A DNA stretch of 6,917 nucleotides from Deltaproteobacteria bacterium RIFCSPLOWO2_12_FULL_60_16 (GCA_001798565.1 MGSR01000169.1:1-6917), one strand, 5' to 3'; shown: positions 1 through 6,374, numbered from the stretch's first letter. Notes: generated from the letters alone by a model not told the origin. Made by a program: numbers and translations.

Positions 1-98
1 TCGTTGCCAAACCCTTTAATGCAGACCATCTCCGCATCGTTATAGAAAAGGCTCTGGGACGGCTAAAGGCGCCCAACGATATCGAAGCAAAGAGATGA
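1..98 (+). CDS. Response regulator receiver domain, C-terminal fragment (5' end outside window)
   Basis: Reading from base 3, an open frame gives VAKPFNADHLRIVIEKALGR plus 11 more residues and ends at TGA 96-98. The Lys-Pro-Phe motif followed by an amphipathic helix (LRIVIEKAL) is the classic end of a CheY-like receiver domain, where the conserved Lys contacts the phosphoryl group and the last segment is helix alpha5. Only about 14 residues follow that helix. The protein is therefore either a stand-alone receiver or one with the receiver at its C-terminus, such as a hybrid sensor kinase. An NtrC- or OmpR-type regulator with a downstream output domain is excluded. The phosphorylated Asp and the rest of the domain lie upstream of the window. 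It converges on phnC with 21 nt between stop codons. No terminator is obvious in that gap. Confidence 0.75.
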   Translation, partial: VAKPFNADHLRIVIEKALGRLKAPNDIEAKR

Positions 99-119
99 AG
101 CCCGGCGGCCGTTCGGAAC

Positions 120-899
120 TCATTTCGTCCCGCCATAGACCCCCTCCACAACGGCCTCGGTAAAGTCTTTGGTCGGGCCGTCGAAAAAGATCTGGCCCGC
201 TTTGAGCGCCACGACCCGATCGGCATACTCCCGGGCCAAATCCAGGGTGTGGAGGCTTGCCAGCGCCGTGATACCGTCCTCGACGCAGATCCGCTTCAGG
301 ATATCGAGAACCACGCGGGAGAGCTTAGGGTCTAGGCTGGAAACCGGCTCGTCCGCGAGGATGACCGCCGGCCTCTGCATGAGCGTGCGGGCGATCGCTA
401 CTCTCTGCTGCTCTCCCCCGCTCAGCTCGTCGGCCCTCTTGTAGGCATGGTCCAGCAGCCCCACCCGATCCAGATTCGCGAGGGCGCGGCCTCTGTCCTC
501 ACGCGAGAAAAGCCCGAGGCAGCTCTTCAGGGGAGGCTGGTAGCCGAGGCCGCCCGACAGGACATTGTCGATCACGGACAGGCGCTTTACGATATTGAAC
601 TGTTGAAAGATCATCCCGACCCTGCGGCGCAACAAGCGCAGCTCCCGCTGGTTCAGCTTGAGGACGTCTTTCCACGAACCGTCGGCCTGATCGCCGAAGA
701 TCGCCTGGGCAAACAAAATCTCGCCGGAAGTGGGCTCGACCAGACGGTTGATGCAGCGCAGCAGCGTCGACTTTCCCGCGCCGCTCAATCCGATCAGACC
801 CAAGAACTCCCCCTGTTCCACTTTAAGACTCACGCTGCGCAGCACCGGAACCGAGGGACCGTAGGATTTGCACAGTTCTTTCACCTGCAGGAGCGTCAT
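120..899 (-). CDS. phnC: Phosphonate-type ABC transporter ATP-binding protein PhnC
   Basis: This is a 259-aa ABC ATPase that would power import of phosphonate, phosphite or a related phosphorus oxyanion at the inner membrane. All nucleotide-binding motifs are intact: Walker A GLSGAGKST (residues 37-45), Q-loop FQQFN (98-102), signature LSGGEQQRV (159-167), Walker B VILADEP (179-185), D-loop SSLD (187-190) and H-loop His217. The length, the 'VSSLDP' D-loop and the 'YADRVVALKAG' C-terminal segment fit PhnC better than generic amino-acid transporter ATPases. The ATG at 897-899 is preceded by GAGGGA about 10 nt upstream. It lies 42 nt downstream of the phnD-like gene on the same strand and is probably co-transcribed with it. 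No permease gene follows, since the next gene is convergent, so the partner membrane subunit must be encoded elsewhere or be absent. The true substrate cannot be read from the ATPase. Confidence 0.9.
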   Translation of the reverse strand: MTLLQVKELCKSYGPSVPVLRSVSLKVEQGEFLGLIGLSGAGKSTLLRCINRLVEPTSGEILFAQAIFGDQADGSWKDVLKLNQRELRLLRRRVGMIFQQFNIVKRLSVIDNVLSGGLGYQPPLKSCLGLFSREDRGRALANLDRVGLLDHAYKRADELSGGEQQRVAIARTLMQRPAVILADEPVSSLDPKLSRVVLDILKRICVEDGITALASLHTLDLAREYADRVVALKAGQIFFDGPTKDFTEAVVEGVYGGTK

Positions 900-941
900 G
901 GTTCGAGTTCCCTCACCGTGACCCTGAGATCACCGAAGGGG

Positions 942-1856
942 TCATGGCTTCTTTCTCTGGAGCGCCTCCCTGAGATTGATGCCGGCGATCTTAAAGGCCT
1001 CTCGGACAGAGTCGTAATCCTGGTCGGTCGCCGCGACAAAGCCGTCGATCTGATAGAGATCCCTGAGCATCTTGTTGCCGGCGGGATCCCGGCTGAGTTC
1101 GAGAAAGATCTCCTGGATCTTCTGCGCCAGTCCCGGATCCAGGTGGGAGCTGATGACGAGATTATCCGCCGGGATCGGCTCGGAATAGGCGATAGCGCGG
1201 ATTTTTTTCTGCTCTTCGGGATTTTTCAAATACTGCATCCACGCGGCATCCTTGCCGTCGGTAAAGTTGGCAAAGGTGGCCCCCGCGTCGACCTTGCGGT
1301 TCAGCACGGCAAGCACGGTGGCGTCGTGACCGCCCGAATAGAGGACGCTCTTGAAATCCTTGGTCGGATCGATGCCGTTCTCCTTGAACATCTTCTTGGG
1401 AAAGACGTGGCCCGTGGTCGAAAGCGGATCGCCGAAGGCAAAGGTCCTGTTGCGCAGGTCGCCCAGCGTTCGAATCCCGCTGTCCGCGTGGGTAATGATC
1501 GCGGCGTAGTAGTGGGCCAGCCCCTTGCGATGGGACTTCAGGACCACCTTGACGTTGGCCTCGTTCTTCGCCAGCACATAGGAAGCAGGACTGAGAAAGG
1601 CGATGTCCAGCTTATCGGCGCGCAGCGCCTCGACGACCCCGGTGTAGTCCGTCGCCACAAAGGGCTGGACCTCTACTGCGAGCTTTTTCTCTAAAATCTC
1701 TACGATCGGCTGGGCATTTTGAGCCACCTGCTGAACATTCTCGGAAGGGACAAAGCCGACGCGCAGGACTCTGCGCTGGCTGTCCGGCTTGCCGCAAGCG
1801 GAGAGCGCGACCAGCAGGGCGAGAAAAAAAATCAGCCGATGCCATCCCTCGACCAT
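942..1856 (-). CDS. phnD: Phosphate/phosphite/phosphonate ABC transporter substrate-binding lipoprotein (PhnD-like)
   Basis: This predicted periplasmic binding lipoprotein (304 aa from the chosen start) would capture the substrate for the adjacent PhnC ATPase. The frame is open back to 2036, but I choose ATG 1854-1856. It places a basic start, a hydrophobic core (LIFFLALLVAL) and a lipobox LSAC directly before the mature Cys, as expected for signal peptidase II. No strong Shine-Dalgarno site precedes this ATG. The mature part starts RVLRVGFVPSE, the usual first strand of the PhnD family (PF12974 type). It also contains the family signatures DIAFLSPASYVLA, the ligand-loop segment DPLSTTGHVFP, SGGHDATVLAVL with VDAGATF, and IPADNLVISS. 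Longer starts would overlap the divergent hydrolase gene and spoil the signal peptide. The family also includes chemosensory and other non-transport binding proteins, so phosphonate specificity is inferred. Confidence 0.88.
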   Translation of the reverse strand: MVEGWHRLIFFLALLVALSACGKPDSQRRVLRVGFVPSENVQQVAQNAQPIVEILEKKLAVEVQPFVATDYTGVVEALRADKLDIAFLSPASYVLAKNEANVKVVLKSHRKGLAHYYAAIITHADSGIRTLGDLRNRTFAFGDPLSTTGHVFPKKMFKENGIDPTKDFKSVLYSGGHDATVLAVLNRKVDAGATFANFTDGKDAAWMQYLKNPEEQKKIRAIAYSEPIPADNLVISSHLDPGLAQKIQEIFLELSRDPAGNKMLRDLYQIDGFVAATDQDYDSVREAFKIAGINLREALQRKKP

Positions 1857-1992
1857 GACTAAGGCATAGATACTCGAAGCTGAGAGCGGGCGCAACCTTC
1901 GCCCGGCCCGTTTCCGGGGTAGACGTTTAAGATCTAAATATTCAAGGTTTAAAGCTTTATTTCTAAATGAAACTGGTGTATAAAAGCCATTC
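1857..1992. promoter_or_regulatory. Divergent intergenic control region between phnD-like gene and hydrolase
   Basis: This 136-nt spacer separates two divergently transcribed genes. The half near the hydrolase (about 1925-1985) is strikingly AT-rich compared with the GC-rich surroundings. It contains the perfect 10-bp palindrome TAAAGCTTTA (1950-1959) and an imperfect dyad centred on AGATCT (about 1928-1940). On the plus strand TATAAA (1979-1984) could serve as a -10 element, but its -35 (TTTATT, 1956-1961, 17-nt spacer) is poor. I found no convincing -35/-10 pair facing phnD and no match to the usual PhoB box. Promoters for both genes are expected here by position. Confidence 0.4.
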
Positions 1993-2844
1993 ATGCGTTT
2001 AAGATCCGCTCTTGTCCCGGTGCTGGCCGTTTTCATTTACGGGTGCGCCACTCTGCCGATTTTTTCCCTTCAAGAGCTCGCCGACGCCCCGGCGGGAGGG
2101 GCTGGGCAATTTTTTTACCAGAGCCAGGGAGGAAGGGCCGAGGGTTATCTCATCCGCCCGCCAGGCAATGGTCCTTTTCCCCTGGTGGTTCTTCTCCACG
2201 GCCATAGCTGGAGAGGAGAAGGGGCTAACAGACTCCTCCCTGCGGCCGAGCAGTTCTCTAGAGAGCTTTGCTATGCGAGCTTGGCCGTTTCTCTGCCCGG
2301 GTACGGGGGCACCGAGGTTCCCGGAGATATGGATGACAAGGAAATAATCAACAGGGTGGTATTGGACGGGATCTCCGCGGTGGCGGGACTCTCCTGGGTG
2401 GATCCAAAACGGGTGACGATTTACGGCTTCTCGCGCGGCGCCGTTTTCACGGCAACGCTGGCAAGTAAGGTTCCGGGGCTCCGCGGCGTCATTCTTCACT
2501 CCGGGGCCTATGATCTCAAACGCCTCTACACGGATACTTCCGCGTCATGGGTGCGCCAATCGTTAAGTCCCAACGGCGATGCCGACTCGCGCCTGTTCAG
2601 CGTCCTTCCCGAAGTTTCGTACTGGAAGGCTCCCACGCTGATCCTGCACGGCGGCAATGATCAACTGGTCCCCACCAACCAGGCGTATCTCCTGCGCGAC
2701 CACCTCGCGGCACTGGGAAAACCTTTTCGCGTCGCCATCTTTCCCGACGCCGGCCACCGGCTGCCCCTCAAGGGGGTGCACGATGAAGTCGTGTCGTTTC
2801 TGAGCGAAAACGTCGGCTCGGCCTGCCCCGCTATCGCCCCTTGA
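1993..2844 (+). CDS. Predicted lipoprotein alpha/beta hydrolase (dienelactone hydrolase/S9-like fold)
   Basis: This is a 283-aa secreted or membrane-anchored serine hydrolase. The N-terminus MRLRSALVPVLAVFIYGC is a short signal peptide with Cys18 as the likely lipidated residue; the lipobox I-Y-G-C is atypical only in its Tyr. The catalytic parts appear in order: oxyanion-hole segment LLHGHSW (67-73), nucleophile elbow GFSRG with Ser147 (145-149), acid Asp223 in HGGNDQLVP, and base His255 in DAGHRLP. Length and order fit the dienelactone hydrolase or prolyl-oligopeptidase-like families, so an esterase or peptidase is possible but the substrate cannot be predicted. There is no Shine-Dalgarno site before ATG 1993-1995, and a TATAAA ends only 8 nt upstream, hinting at a leaderless transcript. 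The 3' end overlaps the convergent TPR gene by 14 nt. Confidence 0.85.
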   Translation: MRLRSALVPVLAVFIYGCATLPIFSLQELADAPAGGAGQFFYQSQGGRAEGYLIRPPGNGPFPLVVLLHGHSWRGEGANRLLPAAEQFSRELCYASLAVSLPGYGGTEVPGDMDDKEIINRVVLDGISAVAGLSWVDPKRVTIYGFSRGAVFTATLASKVPGLRGVILHSGAYDLKRLYTDTSASWVRQSLSPNGDADSRLFSVLPEVSYWKAPTLILHGGNDQLVPTNQAYLLRDHLAALGKPFRVAIFPDAGHRLPLKGVHDEVVSFLSENVGSACPAIAP

Positions 2845-3661
2845 TCTCCTGGAGCAGTTGCTGGGCTTCCTTCTTGTTGACAGGATCGTCGGAAAACTGG
2901 ATGGGGAGCTCCTGGGCGGCCTTCAGCGAGTTGCGGGCCGGCTGCCATTTCCCCATGGCCGCGTAGCTCCTGGCCAACTCCAGATGGTGCGAGATAACGG
3001 TGGGATTCAACGAGAGCGCTTTCTGCAGGTACTCGACCGACTTTTCCAAACTCCCCTTCGGAACCGAGCGCCACAAAACCGCGAAGCTCAAGAGACGGCT
3101 CATCTGGCCGATCTCCGCCATCTTCCTGTGCCAAACTCCGTAAACGTGGTAGGCGTAGCCGTTTTGAGGATCCAAGGCGATCGCCTTTTCGACCTCAGTC
3201 CGAATCTCTTTGGCCAGATCGATCTGTCTGGGGATAGAGGACTGCATCGCGATCTTTCCCAATGAGGCGGCCACGTAGAAGTGGCCCCAAGTCCCGTTGG
3301 GATCGGCCTTGACCGCTTTGCGGGCATATTCCTCGGCAATGGCATACTGCTTGAGTTTCCTCTCCTGCCAATCGCTCCCTGTCTCCGGAATCAGATCCCC
3401 GAAATCGACGTAGACTCGCGCCATCTTGGAGAGCGCCTCGTGGTTCTGAGGGTCGAGCTGCAGGACTTTGAGAAGCTCGTTTAAAGCCTCTTTCGTTTTG
3501 AAACCGGCATACAGCGCATCCGCCTTCTCGAGCAGGTGCGAGACCTCGGACCCGTCGTTCTTGCAGCCCCGGCAGCCGATTCTTCCGCCGTCAAGCTGGG
3601 CGTTATCCGATGCCCTCGCGCCGGGTTCAGCCAGGCAATAGCCCGGCCGCGGCAGCGCCAA
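2831..3661 (-). CDS. Exported TPR protein, RMD (regulator of microtubule dynamics)-like; start uncertain
   Basis: This is a helical-repeat protein, 276 aa when read from TTG 3659-3661. TPR-type helix pairs are visible at residues about 41-71 (ADALYAGFKTKEALNELLKV, ending LDP), 105-121, 154-176 (IALDPQNGYAYHVYG) and 205-250 (KSVEYLQKALSLNP, then HHLELARSYAAMGKW). The middle segment GVWHRKMAEI...LLSFAVLWRSVPKGSLEKSVEY matches my memory of bacterial homologues of RMD/RMDN-type TPR proteins, so it probably acts as a protein-binding scaffold; the partner is unknown. The TTG start looks wrong. The frame stays open upstream and encodes TLLRWFFPAIVFALLALP, a good signal-peptide core that TTG would cut in half. 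No ATG, GTG or TTG occurs there in frame. ATT 3749-3751, 9 nt after AAGGA and downstream of a strong promoter, would give 306 aa. The product is probably periplasmic. Confidence 0.8.
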   Translation of the reverse strand: MALPRPGYCLAEPGARASDNAQLDGGRIGCRGCKNDGSEVSHLLEKADALYAGFKTKEALNELLKVLQLDPQNHEALSKMARVYVDFGDLIPETGSDWQERKLKQYAIAEEYARKAVKADPNGTWGHFYVAASLGKIAMQSSIPRQIDLAKEIRTEVEKAIALDPQNGYAYHVYGVWHRKMAEIGQMSRLLSFAVLWRSVPKGSLEKSVEYLQKALSLNPTVISHHLELARSYAAMGKWQPARNSLKAAQELPIQFSDDPVNKKEAQQLLQEIKGR

Positions 3662-3790
3662 CAGAGCAAAAACGATCGCAGGGAAAAACCAACGAAGAAG
3701 GGTCTGTCCGGCGGCCCGCCGCCCGGTGAGAAATCTTGCTGGAATAAGAATGTTATGGATTCCTTCGAGATATTTAATATTGAAGTATTT

Positions 3791-3819
3791 CTTATATAAA
3801 CAAATCGCCGAAAAGTCAA
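3791..3819 (-). promoter_or_regulatory. Strong sigma70-type promoter for the TPR gene
   Basis: On the minus strand a -35 TTGACT (3814-3819) and a -10 TATAAG (3791-3796) are separated by exactly 17 nt. Each hexamer matches the consensus at 5 of 6 positions. Transcription would start near 3784, giving a short leader that contains AAGGA at 3761-3765. The -35 box lies 11 nt past the stop codon of the thioesterase gene, so the TPR gene has its own promoter even though read-through from the upstream operon remains possible. No intrinsic terminator is visible between the two genes. Confidence 0.65.
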
Positions 3820-3829
3820 AAACCCCTCC

Positions 3830-4198
3830 TCACTTTATAGGCGTGGCCTTGCCGTGTTCGTCTATCGCCACGTAAACCACCTCGGCTTCGGTAACCCTGA
3901 CGCGCCTCCCGGGTTCGCTGAAGCGTTCGGCTTCCACCTCGACCCGAACGGTGAGAGAAGTCTTGCCCTCACGCGTGACCTCGGCGTAGAAGCTCACTAC
4001 ATCCCCGACATAGACGGGCGCAATGAATGCCACCTCGTGCATCGCCTTGGTCACGAAATTCCTTGGCGCTTGCTGACGGGCGGCGACCGCGCCGGCCAGA
4101 TCGATGTGGCTCAGGATGACGCCGCCAAAAATCGTTCCCCGCGCATTCGTATCGCGAGGAAGCATCGTTACCCTGAGCGTAGGCTCTCTAAGGGCCAT
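3830..4198 (-). CDS. Acyl-CoA thioesterase, hotdog fold (YciA-like)
   Basis: This is a 122-aa single-hotdog thioesterase expected to hydrolyse acyl-CoA to free acid and CoA in the cytosol, acting as an oligomer. The family signature is clear. DTNARGTIFGGVILSHIDLAG (residues 16-36) matches the 'DTN.nG.iFGG.lls.mDlaG' pattern of YciA/BACH-type enzymes, including the Asn18, Gly25-Gly26 and Asp33 positions of the active-site helix. It is followed by AFIAPVYVGDVVSFYAEV (57-74) and the last strands VTEAEVVYVAID. Its ATG (4196-4198) lies inside the 3' end of the MFS gene, an 11-nt overlap that suggests translational coupling as the last gene of the ilvE operon. The length is at the short end for YciA (about 130 aa) but the domain is complete. 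Chain-length preference cannot be deduced. Confidence 0.87.
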   Translation of the reverse strand: MALREPTLRVTMLPRDTNARGTIFGGVILSHIDLAGAVAARQQAPRNFVTKAMHEVAFIAPVYVGDVVSFYAEVTREGKTSLTVRVEVEAERFSEPGRRVRVTEAEVVYVAIDEHGKATPIK

Positions 4199-5453
4199 AA
4201 GCCGCCTCCCTCCTTGCCCTCGGCTCCGCCACCCGCAGGAGCAAGACCAGCCCCGCCAGAAAGAGCACGCCGACTGCCAGCATCGCCGTCCGCTGGCTGC
4301 CGCTGGCGAGAGAGATCAAGCCGAACAGCAGCGGCCCGAAGGCCGACGATAGCTTGCCGCTGATGCCATAGAAACCGAAGATCTCCGCCTGCTGGTCGGG
4401 CTCAATCATGAGGGCGATCATGGAGCGGCTGACCGCCTGGACTGAAGCCAGACAGAGCGCGCCTGCCGATGCCACAAGCCAGAAGACCGTCTTGCTGGTG
4501 GTCAGGGCCGCGCCCAATCCGACCAGGCTCCACAGGATCAGGATCACGATCAAGGTAGTGCGCGGGCCGATCCGGTCGCTCACCAGCCCGAAACCCACCG
4601 CCCCCGCGACGCCGATGGACTGCAGCACCAGGTAGAGGTAGACCAGCTCGGCCATGGTGAACCCCAGAGTATCCTGCGCATAGATGCTGGTGTAATAGAC
4701 GATCGTCGAGACCCCTTCCATGTAGACAAAATAGGCGAGCAGGAAGCGGCTGAGTTCGCGGTATCGATCCAGCCGAGAGAGCGTGGTTTTTACCTGCTGA
4801 ACACCGGCGGAGAAAAAGGAGCGCCAGCCGAGCCCGCTCGCGGCCGCGGCCGCAGAGGGCAGGAAGAAGAATGCCGGCAGAGAAAAACAGAGATAAAACA
4901 GCGCCGTGAGCAGGAAAACCCAACGAGCCTTTTCCGCGCTGCCGTTTTGCAGCAGGGGCATTGCCAGCAGCAGCACCGCTATGCCGCCGACATAGGCCGA
5001 TGCCCAGCCGTAGCCGCTCAGACGCCCGACCTCCTGCGGCGACGCCAGATCGGGCAGGAAGGCGTTATAAAACACCTGTCCGGTCTGATAGACGATGTTC
5101 GCCGCTATGAATATCGCCATACCCCAGAAGACCATGCCCGGTCCCACCCAGGCGAGCTGAGTGGTCAGGAAGATGCAGAGGAGGCCGGAAGCCACCAACA
5201 GCCCCTTCTTTCTGCCCGAGAGGTCGGCCACGGCGCCCAGAACAGGCGAGAGAAAGGCGACCACGAGGAGGGACAGGGAGCCGTTGAGGCCCCAGAGCAG
5301 ATCTCCGAGATTCCCCAGCCCCGCGCACACGACGCTCTTGAAGTAGACCGGGTAGACGAAGGTGACGATCATCACCGAGAAGGAATTGTTGGCGAAGTCG
5401 TAGAGCAGCCAGGAGAAGCGATCAGCCCTCTTCACTATCTCCTCACCGCTCAC
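4188..5453 (-). CDS. MFS transporter, UMF1/Atg22-like family
   Basis: This is a 421-aa integral inner-membrane transporter with about 12 hydrophobic segments. The N-terminal YDFANNSFSVMIVTFVYPVYF (residues 18-38), the GRLSGYGWASAYVGG block (143-157), and the QAVSRSMIALMIEP...GFYGISGKLSS...GPLLFG block (339-378) are hallmarks of the UMF1 (YihN/Atg22-related) group. MFS loop motifs are GAVADLSGRKKG (73-84) and, in the second half, GLVSDRIGPRTT (289-300). Substrates of the bacterial members are mostly unknown; yeast Atg22 exports amino acids including leucine, an interesting parallel next to ilvE. The GTG at 5451-5453 begins 3 nt after the ilvE stop but lacks a ribosome site. A second in-frame GTG at 5433-5435 has GAGGAG just upstream and gives an N-terminus (VKRADRFSWLLYDF) closer to the family norm. 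Either start is possible. Confidence 0.87.
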   Translation of the reverse strand: MSGEEIVKRADRFSWLLYDFANNSFSVMIVTFVYPVYFKSVVCAGLGNLGDLLWGLNGSLSLLVVAFLSPVLGAVADLSGRKKGLLVASGLLCIFLTTQLAWVGPGMVFWGMAIFIAANIVYQTGQVFYNAFLPDLASPQEVGRLSGYGWASAYVGGIAVLLLAMPLLQNGSAEKARWVFLLTALFYLCFSLPAFFFLPSAAAAASGLGWRSFFSAGVQQVKTTLSRLDRYRELSRFLLAYFVYMEGVSTIVYYTSIYAQDTLGFTMAELVYLYLVLQSIGVAGAVGFGLVSDRIGPRTTLIVILILWSLVGLGAALTTSKTVFWLVASAGALCLASVQAVSRSMIALMIEPDQQAEIFGFYGISGKLSSAFGPLLFGLISLASGSQRTAMLAVGVLFLAGLVLLLRVAEPRARREAAYGP

Positions 5454-5456
5454 TGC

Positions 5457-6374
5457 TCACAGGTAGGTGAGCCAGCCCGCGTATTTCTTGTCCTGGCCCT
5501 TGATGACGTTGAAAAAAGCTTGCTGCAGGTCCAGCGTGACCGGACCGGGGCGTCCGGCGCCGATTTTTCGGTTGTCCACTTCACGGATCGGGGTCACCTC
5601 GGCGGCGGTGCCGGTCAAAAAGGCCTCATCCGCCGTGTAGAGCTCGTCGCGGGTGAAACGCTCTTCCTGGACCTGGTAGCCCTTGTCGCGCGCTATCGTA
5701 AGCACGGAGTCCCTGGTGATCCCGGGCAGGATCGACGTGAAGGGGGTGGTCTTCACGCGCCGCTCGCGGACGATGAAGACGTTCTCGCCGCTCGCCTCCG
5801 CCACATACCCTTCGGTATCGAGCATGATCGCCTCGTCGTAGCCCGCCTTTTTGACCTCGTGCTTGGCCAACACGGAGTTAATATAGTTTCCCGAAACCTT
5901 GCTCTTGGTCATCATCACATTGACGTGATGGCGCGTGTACGAGGAGATCTTCGCGCGGATGCCGTTTTTGATCCCCTCCTCTCCCAGATAGGCGCCCCAT
6001 CTCCAGGCCGCGATCACCACCTGGACGGGATTGTCCGGCGCATAGAGGCCCAGCTCCTTCAGCCCGAGAAAAGCCAGCGGCCGGATATAACACTCCTTAA
6101 AACCGTTGACCCTGACCGTGTCGACGATCGCCTGCTTGATCTTGTCCACGGTGTAGGGCAGCGGAAAACCCAGGATATGGCCGGAATCGAAGAACCGGCG
6201 AATGTGCTCGTCCAGACGGAAGATCGCGGAGCGACCGTCCTCCAGGGCGTAGCAGCGGATGCCCTCAAAATAGCCGGTCCCGTAGTGGAGGGCATGGGTC
6301 AGGACGTGAACCTTGGCCTGCTCCCAATCCACCATCTCTCCGTCCAGCCAAATCTTTTTGCTTTCTAACGACAT
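5457..6374 (-). CDS. ilvE: Branched-chain-amino-acid aminotransferase IlvE
   Basis: This is a 305-aa PLP-dependent fold-type IV aminotransferase. It catalyses the reversible last step of leucine, isoleucine and valine synthesis, using glutamate as amino donor, in the cytosol. Visible signatures are HALHYGTGYFEGIR (27-40), YIRPL (96-100), the PLP-binding Lys159 in TKSKVSGNYINS, Glu193 in AEASGENVF (192-200), PGITRDSVL (217-225), TGTAAEVTP (254-262) and the C-terminal GPVTLDLQQAFF (277-288). Length and positions, including Lys159 and Glu193, agree with the E. coli enzyme. The HYGTGYFEGIR block and intact Lys/Glu favour IlvE over D-amino-acid transaminase or ADC lyase. ATG 6372-6374 has a GGGGA about 6 nt upstream. 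It is the first gene of a likely operon with the MFS transporter and the thioesterase, and has its own promoter candidate. Confidence 0.95.
   Translation of the reverse strand: MSLESKKIWLDGEMVDWEQAKVHVLTHALHYGTGYFEGIRCYALEDGRSAIFRLDEHIRRFFDSGHILGFPLPYTVDKIKQAIVDTVRVNGFKECYIRPLAFLGLKELGLYAPDNPVQVVIAAWRWGAYLGEEGIKNGIRAKISSYTRHHVNVMMTKSKVSGNYINSVLAKHEVKKAGYDEAIMLDTEGYVAEASGENVFIVRERRVKTTPFTSILPGITRDSVLTIARDKGYQVQEERFTRDELYTADEAFLTGTAAEVTPIREVDNRKIGAGRPGPVTLDLQQAFFNVIKGQDKKYAGWLTYL

Noticed and set aside
447..1694. Long plus-strand open frame (415 codons) opposite phnC and phnD
   Set aside because: It runs antisense to two clear genes, has no recognisable domain, and is Gln/Arg/Asp-rich in the way expected from the reverse strand of GC-rich genes.
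1857..2036. N-terminal extension of the PhnD-like protein back to 2036
   Set aside because: It would place about 60 charged residues before a clear lipoprotein signal peptide and overlap the start of the divergent hydrolase.
1999..2499. Minus-strand 166-codon frame over the hydrolase
   Set aside because: It has no domain or ribosome site, and the plus-strand hydrolase with a full catalytic triad explains the region.
3481..3819. Minus-strand 112-codon frame starting at TTG 3819 behind AGGAGG
   Set aside because: The ribosome-like site is good, but the TTG lies inside the -35 box of the TPR promoter, and the frame merely shadows the TPR gene out of register with a low-complexity Arg-rich end.
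4947..6368. Long plus-strand open frame (473 codons) opposite ilvE and the MFS gene
   Set aside because: It spans two unrelated, well-supported genes and their junction, is rich in His, Gln, Arg and Asp, and shows no domain. It is an antisense shadow.
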